A stretch of DNA of 64,000 nucleotides from Phytoseiulus persimilis (taxonomy: Eukaryota > Arthropoda > Arachnida > Mesostigmata > Phytoseiidae), in contig CM075104.1 in assembly GCA_037576195.1 (NCBI GenBank), forward strand, positions 19,918,211-19,982,210, read 5' to 3'. The notes under the pieces were generated by a model. The model made no database searches, was not told the origin of the DNA, and saw only the letters and a list, made by a program, of their open reading frames with translations. Below, one piece after another: positions 37,101-50,570 of the stretch. Each line of letters starts with the position of its first letter. Position 1 is the first letter of the stretch. Made by a program: the position numbers and the translations under genes.

Positions 37101-40100
37101 TGATGTGTTCTATAGGACTAGTATGCGGATCCCATGTGTCGGATTTATTAGGATTGATAGAATCCGAAGGAACATTATCCCAGCCTCTGCAGACGATGTG
37201 GGATAGCAACAGCCACGTCAAGACCTCACAGACGTGATTCCTAATCACGCCACAGCCTCCGCAACGCTCCGTATTTACGAATTTCAACTCAATCATTGTT
37301 ATCGCAATCGTCATCTCAGGTCTCGGAGTCGCCCTGCGTTCGCAGCTTGGGCTGCAGACCGAATCACTACGATCAAAGCTTTCTATCGGTAACTCGGAGC
37401 CGTTCATCGAGCTGAAATTCGATCAAAACCGCTTTCCAACAAACGTCAAGGTTCTGCACCTGGCTCCAATCTGGGCCTGTTAGCCTTCAGTTTCTTCGGA
37501 TGCGAAACTCAATATGGAGTCCGGTATGCTTCATGGTGCTCAGTTTGCACAAGCAACGAATCCGACGAACCCAGTGCTCCGTCGGAAGACGATCTGAGTC
37601 TTCCAGCTTTTGAGGCTCCTCGAAGACGTCCAGCGATGGCCGACCAGAACATGAGAATCTATGACTCGACGCCGCTGTGGAGTTGCAATCCGGCGAAACA
37701 AACAGGTTCCCATTCTAGTCGTCCCGGGCGTGTCGTACGGCGAAACTGTTTTTCTCTGTCCGCGGAGCTAAAGGCCAGCAATTACACTGATAGGGACGAC
37801 AGAACTTGTGCTAGCTGGTCGAGCCTTGAGCTGCCCGCTGACCGGAGTCTCGCTCCGTTCTTTGGTTGAGTGGAAGACCCGCCATGCTCAGTGGAAGCAG
37901 CTTGGAAACGACGGACGCACGACTGAGAAAAAACATCCGCAGACAAAAACTTATTCACACCACGACACGTCTGTTGCATTACGTGCTGACGTCCTCGTGG
38001 CGGCGACAACAGCGGGTAAGAAACCGATACCGTGTCTTGTTCTTCTTGTCTGCCATATCTCACCGGGATGCTTCTTCTATGCTCCCAATCGGATATAAGT
38101 ACTTCGGCGGTGTTCGGCGCTGACATCGACGCTATGCTCAGCTTCATCATCGATGTCCTGGCCAAAGCGCAGAGTTCCTTCGGGCTGAATCCTTTCTGAC
38201 GAGGGTCGGGTTTTCTTCCATCCGTGGAAACGCCGGATGTCGTCGAGCGTTGTCCCAATGAAGTCGTTTCTTCCTCGAACTCGTATCGATGGTCGGACTA
38301 TCCATCGGAAGACTGTCTATATGAGGTTTTCCCAAGACGAAGATGTTCATGCAAAAGTACCCGAACGCCAAACATATATCACAGCTCGGGAGATCGATTC
38401 GGGATGAGAAAGCTGGTTGGACTCTCGCTATGGAGAGATCATGTCACAGACCAGCGGGCTTCGATCCACGTAGCATCTTATCATTGGAGCCTGGGCGTTC
38501 ATGTGAATTTTCGAAATTATTCCATCAATCGCCTAGGATTGATCCGTTGCAATCAGGGCATAATTTCGAAAAACACATGAACTCACAGGCTGCACTTATC
38601 ATCAAGGTTCACGTCGATCGGGCATCCCCCGGGGCACGGGACCATTGTCCAATGATCTTCAATCATCACCGATGCGAGATTCCGAGAGTCACTGCGGCAG
38701 AACTCTCTTCGACTTCCGCAACGAGTTTTCTCGCATGTGACAACACAGACACGTCTTGCGGAATTTTGGTTTCTGTATACTTGGATCGGCGGGAAAACTC
38801 CAATTCATCCTGTGCCCGAGCGAGACATTTGGCTTCCGTTCAGGGCATCCCCCTCTCGCTCACCGTCGCGGCACCAGGGATTGGAGCCTGACATTATCAG
38901 AGAGCGTTTGTCTTTTCCGCAGTCCTCCATTCTCCGTTGGATGGGAGGCTCCGCGGACACTTAACGAGCGCACCTGACACCAACATTAACTCCGAAATAT
39001 TGCGTGGACCATTTTTCCAAACACCTTCAACGACTCACACTTACAGTATCTTCTTTGGGTCTTTGGAGATTTTATGGAGCGGTGACGTTTTTCAAACCGG
39101 GGTTGCCGACAGAGTCTCCGAAACAGAGCGAGTTCTCCGCAACGCGGCCGTCATCATGAGCTCCAAGTCAAATGCGTTCCTCAATGAGGCAGCAGTGAGC
39201 GTGGTTCAGTGGAGTCAGGGAAACCGGAAAATCCGGAGAAACATGCGGCACAGGGACCGAGTTCGCTTCTAGCTGCCGCAGGAACCGCGTAACTTTGGCT
39301 TTGGTGAAGTTTTCAGGATACCGGGGCATAGAATTCTTGACCGCTTGAGGAGTTGGCGGACTCAGCTCGCGAAGGGATTCGAACTGTACGAAGAAGTAAC
39401 CGCCTTGAGATGGAGTGAGGACACTCCCGCTCTGTGCTCTCGAGACACGCCTCGGTTCCTGTTCCGGAATCCGAGACTCAGGGAGAGTGTCGGACAACTG
39501 CGAGAACCAAATGAGTGGAGAATAGGAGTTAACGAGTAGGGATGGAAAAATCGGAAAACGGACGAAGGGGTTGCCGATGAGAGAGGAGCGGCCCGAGAGT
39601 TGGGACGAGGAGCGCGAAGAAGGCGACCGAGGAACCGGAAGGGAGAAGAGCTGAAAGGATGAAGAAAAACCAGAAGGGTAGGGTCGAAGCAGCTGGCATC
39701 CCCCAAGCCAACCACAAACCCCTCACAATGTTCGTCCTCAGCAGAATCGACTAACGACCTACTTCATGGCAAGCGTTTGTTCTGTCAGTCAGGCTTCCCT
39801 TCATTCGTGCGTCTCTCTCTTTAGTTGTGCCTCTCTCCGTCCGCTCTTATTTTTCCTCTCACATCTCCCCATACGGGGGACGTAAGTAGTGAGTCGGCCA
39901 ACTCCCGCTCCGTGGCTGGACAGACCGGTAGGCAGCGGGAGAGAAAAACCGAAGCGCGTCTTCTTTCTACGCCCTCCTTCGTTTCCCTCTGTCTGCAAGT
40001 CAGCGAAAGGCTAGCTCTGCTTGAGCTCTGCTTCCCGTTTGTTGGAGCTAGACACAAATTTAATACAAGTCTTCCAGATCGCCGCACACGAGAAGGCACA

Positions 40101-40869
40101 GAGGAGGAAAACAGGAAGGAACTGCGGGATGGATTGAGGGGCAGAGGAATGGATCGGAGGACGACAGAAAGCAGCTCGAGAAAAGGGAGACGGTTCGGAC
40201 CGGCCACGGGGCAGTCGGTGAAGACAGACCCAACGAGAGAACGAACGACCGGCAGACGGTCAGAAAGAAAAAAAACGGAGAAACGGACAGACGTTCGAAC
40301 GGACAAGCTGCAATTTCGATTCGGCGACAGCAGCGGCAGCGAGGCAAACTTGGCAACGCAGAGCGAGCATGGACAGAGCGAGGCAGGAACAAGGCTGTTT
40401 CACCTTTGTTTCCAGTTTTTCATTTTTTCCGGGAGCTGTTCCTACATTTCATGAGCGTGCCGGCGGGCATACATGCGAGCAAGCAGACGGGCGAAACGGG
40501 GGTTGTTGATCCCGTGAAGCTGCCAGCATGGAGCGTTTGTTTCTTGTTTTCCTCTAGGGGACCCAATATTACTCAATATTTCTCGCAATCAGCCGCACTC
40601 AATTAGATATAACCTTGTCCAATATGATATCACGGACCACTATAGGTGTTATGCGAACTCGAAGTGCTGAAGTTTTGACTCGATTATTATTACTTAACTC
40701 AATGGATGAGCTGAGAGTTCTCCCTTCACTCGCGATTCCCTGATTCAATAATGATCTTCTAGATACCTTTGAATGTGAATATGGCCTGACGAGCACTCAC
40801 ACTCAGTGACCTTGACTTCTGTGTATTCAGGGATCAAAGCTCTTCATCGGCGCCTCCCTCCCTCCCACT
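31167..40869. other. No supported gene
   Basis: Open frames up to 226 codons (33262-33942, +) lie in GC-rich, low-complexity sequence with a C run at about 33376-33386. Several frames overlap on both strands, with no recognisable domain and no convincing exon chain. 39740-40450 is purine/pyrimidine-biased and could be a promoter or 5' UTR region, but nothing fixes this. Confidence 0.35.
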
Positions 40870-40883
40870 GGAATGACGAAGTT

Positions 40884-41143
40884 TTTTTTTTTTTTCTCGG
40901 CTGAACCTCTCAGCCAGCCCTCAGGAGTGCACCGGAATCACATAGAGTATTGCTTCAGTAACACTCCCTATCGCCTCGCAAATCCCATTGCGGGCGGTGG
41001 GCTTGGGTCTTAAGATGGTTCAGATTCAATTCTGATATAAATTAAATCCTCTTTTTACCACATAAGAAAGATTTCTGTCCCGCAATTGCTAGCTTAGCGT
41101 GGCACCCAGTGTTGGTTTATGCCACCCGGCCAGCGAGCGGGTC
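40884..41143 (-). mobile_element. SINE-like retroposon with 14-bp target duplication
   Basis: The sequence GGAATGACGAAGTT occurs at 40870-40883 and again, identical, at 41144-41157. The 260 bp between them begin with a run of 12 Ts on the plus strand, which is a poly(A) tail if the element is read on the minus strand. Direct repeats of this length plus an A-tail are the marks of LINE-mediated retroposition. The body is non-coding. Its 5' end (minus-sense) reads GACCCGCTCGCTGGCCGGGT. I could not assign clear tRNA-type A and B boxes, so the family is open. A very short LINE 3' end is the alternative. Confidence 0.85.
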
Positions 41144-41157
41144 GGAATGACGAAGTT

Positions 41158-44100
41158 GGGAAAAAGTGGCAAAGCACCTAAACAGCTCTCAATCGATGTT
41201 CGAAGAGCGCGCCTCTGAGAAGAACCGGAGCGATGGACATGCTCCCACTATTTCGAGGAGTCTCTGGAGAGCGCGCTCAAATGTGGCGCACAAAACATAG
41301 CCGAGGCCCGGTAGGCGCGTCCTCCAGCAGTACTATCATCAAGTATTCAGACGAACAAGGTGCTGCCGTCGGACACCCGGCCTTATAAATAATGCGAGGG
41401 ATTTCGACGTCTCCTCCCGAGTCCGAGGGTCATATGCAAGCAGAGGAGCGTACTGTGCCTATCCTCGAGTGAGCTCGAAGAGCCAGAAGCAACAGAACAG
41501 AGATTCACGTCATTCATCCTGTTTAGTGAGTTTCTTACAGACGTCGAGGGAGAGATAGTCTTGTACGAATGCACATAAGGCGTCTGTCGCTAATGTAGAT
41601 CAGCCCGCGATGGTCGGGAAGAAATATTCAGACCAGGGGGCCGGGAAGGATCCGCGAAGAGACAATGGAAGAAAGGCGACAGAGAACGGTACTGGAAATA
41701 TAACACGAAGCTCAACCCGAGGCCACGAGAAACGCGCGTGGACGGAAGGGACCGAGGAGGAGACTGCGGGGAGGCAGAGCTTTGCGCTTTCAGGGCGTAG
41801 TCCACGAATTTCCAACGGATCCAGATGAAGATAGATTGAAACGGAACTGCCGCCCTCCCCCCCTTCGCCGCCGGCCCGCGAGGCGGCCGGCTGCTTCTCC
41901 ATTGGTGTCGCGCACAGATCGCATCGGTCTCACTCGTTGCTGTTGTTGTTGTTGCTGCTGCTCGCCTCCTCCTCAAAGCCACTCGGCTGGTTGGCTGGTG
42001 TCCTCGGTGCCGGCTACCTCTCCGGGAGCGGAACGCGCAGGTCCTGCGCTGAATATTTACGGCGTCCTCGATCGGCCTAGAGCCGCGAGGGTAGCTGCTT
42101 AGATCGCTCACCTGCTAGATAACCATGCAGCTGAGCAGTGAGGCGAGTTGATACCCGATCTGCCCTCCAGCAGTCTTGATCGCGGACTTGATAGCGCATC
42201 AAGTAGGAAGGATTAGTAGACAGCCAACGGAGAATGTGCTCGGTCCGACAGACCGAGGTTCCCGGCCGGGTTGGAACCCTCGCGTGCTTCCTGCTCCTGA
42301 GAACTCCCGGTGCCGTTCGGCTCCCGCTGCCTACACTGAAAGGGCGGATTCGAAGACGCGAGGTGCCCTGAACAGCCGGAGGCTCGCGGGACGATGGCTT
42401 AATAGCTCTTTTCGGCCAGGTGGCGCTTCACGTCGACATCATTTGCAACCATTTGCTGTAATGGACCGACTCAGATCGGCTGAAGCGATGTCATCGCTGC
42501 TACGACGTCGTTGAGTTGGTCTTGATGAGTATGGCTTATTAGACTTTATTAGCGGTGGCTGCATCGCCCAGCGCGGCTCACGAGCGGTCCGGCCCGCTTC
42601 CATGGACAGCCATTGCATCCGTTGCGAGATGTTGTGTCCCTATTAAATCCGAGGCCGTGACCGGGAGCTCGGGCCTCCGTGTTCGTGAGGTCTGTTCTAA
42701 TGAGCGGGCAAACGAAAGAACAGCCAAACGCCGAGGGGACCACCGAGATGCGGAGAGACCTGGTAAACATCTGGCTGTGTCGAGGAGGAACAGGCAAGGA
42801 ACGTCCTCCATTGTCCGACTACGATCGATCGACCGCTGTATCCAGATCGATGCAGTTGATGATAATGATGGAATCGCCCATCGTTAGCATGAAGTCTGAG
42901 CTCCGCCGAAAAGCAGAGAATTACGGAGAATGTGCGTCTTGGTAGATACCCTTGTTGCGCCTGTAGCACATTCCCTGAACCGTAGTCTTACAATTTCCTG
43001 GTGTTGCTGCTTCACCCCTCTAATTAGCAAGTTCCATCGTTTGGCAGGAGCAACACCGGCTACGCTAGACTTTTTCTCGAGCGTTTGAGTTGCGCGAAGC
43101 CGGAAATTAGTTTTGTACATCCAAACTTTTGTTGTTCGAGAGAGGACGGTGTATCGGAGCGTCGCATCGCTCTCAATCTTCAATTTTCGCTTCTGCTTCT
43201 TGCTTCCAAGCTCAGCTCGAAATCGATAGGCAGCGGCGCTTCGGATACTCAGTATCATCCGCGTCACTCGCGGGACGTCAGGACACTGCAAGCGTGTCTT
43301 CCTGGGACAAAATATGATTCCTTCCCCTTTATCGGGTGAGTGAGTGCTCGAGTCGATCAGGTTCGAATCCGTGTGATTGGTTCCGATTTGATCTCGGGAA
43401 ACACTCCTCACGCTCACGGAGAGCACCTCGGAGAGGATGCGGAGATCCTACCAGGTTCTCAAGGAATGTTTCCGACTAAGTATTGCGTCAATCTCACCTC
43501 CTAGATATCTGGTCATGTGGTCAGATCCCGAGGAACTAAGTGCCGCGATACTCTGTTCCGACCAGGAGTCTACCTGACTCATCGCTCCTCGAATGACGGA
43601 ACTTCAACCCTTTTCCCTAGGCCGGAGAAGAGACCGGAGTCATCTGCGCGTCCTACTGCATCCCGTTCCTTCCATAGTTGGTCACTGCGGTACAGTCCGC
43701 GGGCTCATGGCTGAGGCACCGACAGTACTAGAGTTCTCCGAGCTGTATCTGACGTGACGTCGCATTCCGGGGGATTAGATACCATTAGATCCGGGGTGCG
43801 GACAGTGGCAATCAGTGGTCGGACAGCCTCGTGGTATCGACCAACAGCTCTCGAATGAAGATGCGGTGGATAGCTCAGGTTCTGCCTCGCATACCTCGTT
43901 GAGGGCTTCGGTGTTCGAGATCGTTGGTTCTGAGGATAAGCACTCATCTACCGATCATTTGATCGTATACTAACACTTCATGCAACCGGAGAGTGTGGAC
44001 ACCGTCGCAGCCACTTTGATCGACATGCCGTCCAATGCGCGACGTTAATATTGCGCGTAATCAACGCTGCGTCCCCTTCGGGCCCCTTGACGGGGGGTTT

Positions 44101-47100
44101 CGCTCTTGGAGACATCTCGTGTGGCGAAATTTTTGTATTCACTGCTCCCTCTGTGAAATTTTGGATCTCCCCTTTGAGAGACACTCCTCACGAACGGGAG
44201 GGAAAGAGAAATGCCTCAAAATCCCACAGAATACGAACATTTTTTTCGATTTTACTCAAAAAGCGCTTTGGATAACGAGCTCATCAGGCAACGGAGTCGG
44301 CAAATAAATCATCTGATGCGGTTTTTCCAAGAAGAATTGAAGAAAAATAAAGTTCGTTATCTGCGGGATTTCAGGATACACTGAATCTCCTAGGGCACTG
44401 GTTGTCAAACTTCACTCCTCGCTGAACACCCATGGAGCTCGCCGGGCCCCGGGAACGAGAAGGCGAACTTGGAACCCGTATTTCTTCGGTGTGGAAAGTT
44501 GCTCGAACTCCGCAGTACCGGAACATCATCCGAAGCGCTTCAACGGACGAAGCTCCGTGGCGGCGAAATCCTTCATGGAGCCTTTTCCGAGCTGACGGCA
44601 CTTAGAAGCTGACGCCACTCCATCATGAGTGCGCGTCGAGGCTCTGTCTAGCTCTTCGACTGCAGAGCTGCTTGGTTGGCTCACTGCTTTTTGGCGAGCA
44701 ACGAATCCGCACGATTCCCCGGACGCCGCTGGAAGCCCCGCTCTCGCGATAATAGAGGATTGCTAGGAGATATATCATTCGTCGTTATGACCGATCATGA
44801 GGTGCAGCCGTTGCAGCTGAGAAAAAAAATCGATATCAAAGGAAAGTTATACTGCGAGCCGCCCTGGGGGAACTCTGTTAATTTCGCGTTCGCTGGCGAG
44901 CATCCCCATACGATCTCGCTCGCAAGCCCTAATCCATCGCCACGCGACGACTTCTGGCCGTGACGCCTCGTCATTCCGCAGTGCCGCCGAGGGAAGCGCA
45001 TTAGGGATTCCATTTTTGAAACACGGTCCAAAACATCGCGTGTCGACCACGAGTCGCGGCCTGAACCTCTCGGGCTGATCCGGCAACATGTGGGAGAATG
45101 GATCCTGGGTCGTGGAGATCATGGAAGGGCTGTTGTTGAAAGGATTCCGGACGAAGAGCAATCCAAAGGAGCAAACTTCCTGCTCTCGTTCGCAGAGGGT
45201 AGCAGCGCGGATGGGTCCTGATGAACCTGGTTGTGTAGTCCATCGTAGATGGTCACATATTTGTGTAGCACACATTGTGTAGGTCACATCGTTGTGCAGT
45301 CTTTGTGAAACAAAAACCTTCCGTATGGTGCCGAACCAGTTGGGCCATCCGGAGCGCAGATTGGGAGATTGGCGCGTGGCGGCATCGAATGTCATGGAAT
45401 TGTTTCCTGCATTCCTGCGCGAGAGGTCATTCGAGGAGCTAACGGACAGACGGAGCTGCGGATGGAGCCAGTCCCCGAACTTGTCCAACCTCTTAGGATT
45501 GAACTCGTTCGCCTCCAATTATGGGACGCAAATGGTCGAGGTCGTGTTCAAGTGCGTCCGTTGCATTTGCATTCGCGGATACGAAGCTTGATTAACTGAC
45601 TCGCTCAATTACGACGCCAGGAGTCTTCCAGCTTGCGATGGGTGGTGAATTGGCGAGTCCAATCGAGGGGAGAGAGTCGCGATGAGCTCGTACGGACATG
45701 AGTCCGCCACGGGCAACAAGCAGCGACTGAAGAGGCTCAAACGCACGAGCACCGTTTCGCTGATATCATCTATAGGGACGAAGAGGCTTGCCGCGAATAA
45801 TTTCTGAAGCAATTTTTTCCCTTTCAAGTCATCTCGGCTGCCTCTTGGATAACTACGCTTCAAGTTTATTTGTCCCTTCGTCCACCGATGGTTTTCTTCT
45901 AAAGCAGCCACCAGTTACGTTAGTCAGTCAGGAACTCGTGCTGTCCGCGATTCCGCCGAAGCTCTCGCTCGTGTCTGGCGGAGAGACTTCGCCTTGATTC
46001 CATGATGCGCATCTGGGCTAGTTCATTCCCTCTGACCCTTCTCCATCTCCAGGGCCGTGGGTTCTCTCGTCCCCGACGGCCAAACCGCTCCTCGAATTAC
46101 ATCAAAGCACATTCATTCGGCGCGTCGATTCATCCGCAGGGCGAGTTCGCGCTTGAGCCGGCGATGCGTTTCCCGGCACAAGCTGAGATCACAAACCGTG
46201 GCTTTCAGTGGTCACTGTGAAAGCCAACAGTGGCAAGGCATGCCGCCTACACCTTGACGAGTGTACTCCTCCCTCTGAAGGAATAAGGTGCGATAGCAAC
46301 ACCGATGATGATGGCAGCAGCGGTAGCGGCCAACCAATCAGTGAGTGAACGCCCAAAGCTAACCAACCAGAGGCGTTACAAGCAAGCGAAGGAATGAATG
46401 GACTCACAAATAGAAGGCAATCCAGCAAGAGGCAGGTCTTGTACCAGCACCTCTGTCCGATCCGTCCGATAGTTTCTATTCCATCGTTCGGCATCCTCGT
46501 CGACGTTCTTGCAGTTGTAGTAGCAGAGCCGCCTCGCAATCCACTTTCAGGAGAAAGAGCTCCTGATCGATGCCAAGGCGGGCAGGGAGATTGTATCAAC
46601 CGCGAACAATTACGACTGCGCTATGGTTACATTCGCCTCTAGGAATCCATTCATTCACTTCCGCTTTGAACCATTTATGAGGAGCTTAGATTTCAACGTT
46701 GGGCATCCCGGGAATGGGAACCGCTCACGGGGGAGGAAAGTTCTCAGGCCCCGCGACCAACATGCGAGACCGAGAGGCGCGCCTCCGGACCAGCCGAGGC
46801 TCGCGTACCGCGAGTGGTCCGCGACAAGCATCCGGCACGGTATCCGGCCAATAATGATTCTCTGAACTGTCAAGAAAGTCAGGCTCGCGGGCAGGGGCTT
46901 GCCACTGGACAGGTCCTTAGGTATTTGAGATATCACTCCGAAGAAAAACGCGGGTTCCGCAGCAGCCGCGGTAAACTTGCTCGCCCAGCGCTCACGGTGC
47001 CAGCGCTCATCACGCCGGAGGCTGCCAGGGAAGCCCTTCGATGTCGATTGGGAATACCGCTCGAAAATACCGGTTCTCGGATTTCCCGGAGCTCCTCAGG

Positions 47101-50100
47101 GCCTAGCCGCGACCCCTTGCCTGGGGAGCCCGACATAGAGGGATCTGACACCCCGAATCGCTGGCTCGCGACGTTTTCCATGATGAAACCCGATTGCGAG
47201 TCGAACCCCGAGGAAATCAGTTCTCAACTCCAGAGCTCAAGTCGCAGATCTCTGATCTCGCGGGCATCGGACGCGGAATCTATGGTTTCGCGCCCGCGCT
47301 GGCGATCGAGCGAAAAAACTGTTCCCGAGGAGGAATGTGGAATTCGCGAAAAAGGGATTTGCTCAGGAGTTCTTTCTTCTCTCAAATATGTTAATTGAAC
47401 CGTGGCTTCTCGAGAGTCGACAATCACTGTTGCTCGGATTCGGTTTCTGAGGCAGACGGCCATCTATTTTTCCTCCCTCGCTTTCTCACAAGCTCATGAC
47501 TGCGTCGCTGATGGGCTCTCTCGAACAAAAAAGAGAAACTTGAGACTTGTGTTTTTGATTAGCTTTCGTTTTCTGCTTCGAGAAGAGTCGCGCGACCCGA
47601 TATCGAAGTTCTCTGTGCAGACTTCCTCCTCTCAAGGACACTCGGATTCGAGATGCGGATCTCTATTTCTCACTTGAGCGAGTTTCCCGAGATTCGGGTT
47701 TCGCGCCGTCCTGTGGGAGAGTTTGGAGGCGGGCTTCAAACTTTCCCGGGAGAACGCATTCCGATCTATTCCTAATTCGATGAAACTTCCATTGAACCTG
47801 TTGAGTACGACTGTATGACGACTGTCTGCCAACGGTTTCGCGGTGGAGGTCCAATATGAAGACAGCAACCGAAAAATCACATTCATTGTCACGAACGATC
47901 TTGTTCCTCCGCCCTCCACAGCATCTCAACTCTCAGTCCTTCCCTCCTGACAGGGTTGTATTCATAATCCAGTGCGTGTCTATATGAGAGAATATTTCCG
48001 AGCGCAGAGACAGTTTTCTTTCCTCATGGTTCTCCGCCTGTGTGAGTACCATGCATCCCTACATACTGATATTTGGGATACTGTACAAATGCTGCGAATC
48101 AATCCCCAACGAGATCCCCAACGAGCTTTGTAAAGCCCTGACCGGCTTGTTTCACATCGGCTTCTCAAGAAATATGACGCCAAAAGAAGTCGAATGAACA
48201 GCCTGATTGAATGGATTCCTCCCGGGGGGTCTGGCTCGGAGCTGAGCTCCTCACCTGATCACTTTGCTTGCGGTTGGAACTCAGTGATGCTATCTCGAAG
48301 CACTTCACTGGAAACTCATTGATTTATCCAGAGAACCTGGTCCTCTTACCAAGCCGCAGTTCGCGATTGACAGCTTCAGTTCGGAATGTGGGGACACAAT
48401 ACTGCTCTGTACGGGACCACATGGTCGTCGATCCAATATAGTTATGGCAACACCCTCTGCGGATCGTGGACGAGACGCGGTGGAAAAGAGAGCCGTTGAG
48501 CGAGCACGCGGGAAAATGGGAATGCTGATGTAGAAACCGCGAGCTCGCTCACCCTCGTGCATCATTCGAAGCTGATTTCGTCTTCGTCTGATGATTCCAC
48601 TCGCTCGCTCACCCAACCGGGGGGGGGGGGGGACCGATCAACCATGCGGAGTCGCGCCCGTCGCAACAAATCCGAGAAAATTCTGCGGGACCCACCTCTA
48701 TCAGGCCCAGCCTTGGTTGACTTTTAGCAAACAATACAGGAACTCGCAACGGTGGAATCGAACAAGCGGAGCGCCGAGACGCGAAAATTGAGTCGTGAGC
48801 GAAAGGCACGGATTCCGTTCTCCACCTCTGGGGGTCAGAAGGAAGCCCATCCCTCCAATCCGCTTCCCCTCGACGGGCCCATGGGAAGGTCACAACCGGA
48901 GCAGATGGTTCGCAACGCTCCGATCGTTTACCAGGCCAGTAAGCTCGTCCTTTGTGTAGACTGGACTCGGATCTTTGAGAAACGACCTAGGTGTGGTCGA
49001 GGGCAACCTTCTCAAGGCTACGGTGCAGAAGAGACCGACGCTCACGGATAGCGTGGCTGGAGGCTCGGATCGTAGGACTCAAACTCGAACACTTTGAGAA
49101 CCAACAGCACATCTCGAAACAAGACGGCAATTTGTAAGGATTAGATACAGAGCGCGGGCTCTCCGGACGACGATAACGCGGGCATCGATCAATTCGGATT
49201 GAGCTCAGTTTTTGCAAGCTCGGGACGCTGGCTAGAGGGCGGATACTTTCGACTTGAACGCTCGCAAGCGGCTAAAAATAGCAGAAATCAGGCCTTCGTC
49301 CACAACAAACTCGAATCCAGCGTTGAGTCGAAGAGAGTTTTTCGATGGATGAATGGACCCCGATGGATCTGAACGGACGGACAGGCGCACTCACCGACAA
49401 AACTCAGTGTTAGTGAAGATTGATTACACGGCTGGCAGTCGAGATTGTGTCACGTCACTTACACGCGTTCGTTCATCGAAGTATGTTCGGATGAGAATCG
49501 CTAAGAATCGAGCTCGTCTGCTGGAAACAGCAGCAGCACCGTCAGTCTAATGGGATCCGATGGGAGCCGTCGATGGAGGGAGCACTTATCGCCGTGGCGA
49601 ATTAATTTATCTAGATTTTCATCCTCCCAGCCAGACATCTTTGGATTGTTATCTCCCGGTTTTCAACGTGCTCGAAGAAAGTTTGCGAGCTCCAGCCTGG
49701 CAGCACACACATTCAACTTTCTTCCGCATCGGTGGAGTGGTGCGGCCAAGAGGTTGACGTCGATCCGACTTGGTGCTCACGGGAACAGCTTCCGGGTCGG
49801 GAAGTGTACGCAACCGATCGCAGCTATTGCCGAGGAATTCATCAGGTCGGCGCAGGCCATCCGGGAAACGGAGGACAATCATGATTTCCCGCACGAAGCT
49901 TCGAACGACGTCTGTGGATGCACGCTAATCCCGCATCCGAAGTCTCAACGAACGGTACGTCTCCTCTCGGTTCCCCGTGTCCGTTTTCAATCATACACGA
50001 TGCAATCAGTGATCTCGATAAGAAAGCACACTGCTGCTGCAACGTGTGACTCGCTCGCTCACCCGAAGTCATAACAGAGGCGGCCGCAGCTACTGGTAAT

Positions 50101-50570
50101 CAGAGGGACGCGAGGAATGAGGACACGCACGCTGTTTGTTGATTCGTCCAATCAGGAGGAGATAAATAAGGCGAGGGCAATGATATTTCTGCCCTGATTG
50201 ATTCCACTTGCACACGGCGTCCGTGATCGGCTCAACCTTACCATCAGCCACTCACTCCGGGACTCACTGTGCCCGACCCCGAGCGACGCGTCGCCCATGG
50301 AATCCTCGCAGTTTCCATCTCTCCAGCGACCGAAGCAAAACGGGTAATCCAGAGCCTCGGGCAACTACCTTCCTTTCAATGGAAAGCTTCTGCCAGCGCG
50401 GGATTCATTTTCACCCGCAACTTTGCACGCTCCGCCGGAACTTTTGCTGCTAACCGAATTAGTACTCGTTTGTATGGGGGGCACGCTCACCCGGTCTGCG
50501 ACGAGGGGCAGAAAAACGAGCTCCAAGCCCAGTTGAAGCTCCGAGTAGCCGACTGGCACGCTGTAGGCAT
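41158..50570. other. No supported gene
   Basis: Open frames up to 223 codons (44847-45518, -) conflict with equally protein-like plus frames at 45369-45599. A CTG/TTG triplet tract occurs at 41937-41968 and a G run at about 48619-48631. A small inverted repeat at 44218-44371 is listed separately. The sequence ACTGGTTGTCAAACTT near 44399 resembles the terminus common in hAT elements, but no matching second end was found. Confidence 0.35.
44218..44371. repeat. Small imperfect inverted repeat
   Basis: The left arm starts AAATCCCACAGAATACGAAC at 44218. The reverse complement of the right arm (ending 44371) starts AAATCCCGCAGATAACGAAC. The arms pair for about 50-55 bp at roughly 70%, around a loop of about 45 bp containing CATCAGGCAACGGAGTCGGC. 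No target-site duplication is clear. It may be a small MITE or a hairpin in non-coding DNA. Confidence 0.5.

Noticed and set aside
43345-43385. Possible tRNA (GGTTCGAATCC box)
   Set aside because: The bases on each side cannot form a T-stem and no acceptor stem or D-arm is present. A similar motif near 36485 fails the same test.
44847-45518. 223-codon minus frame
   Set aside because: It conflicts with two protein-like plus frames, with no homology or splice support for any of the three.
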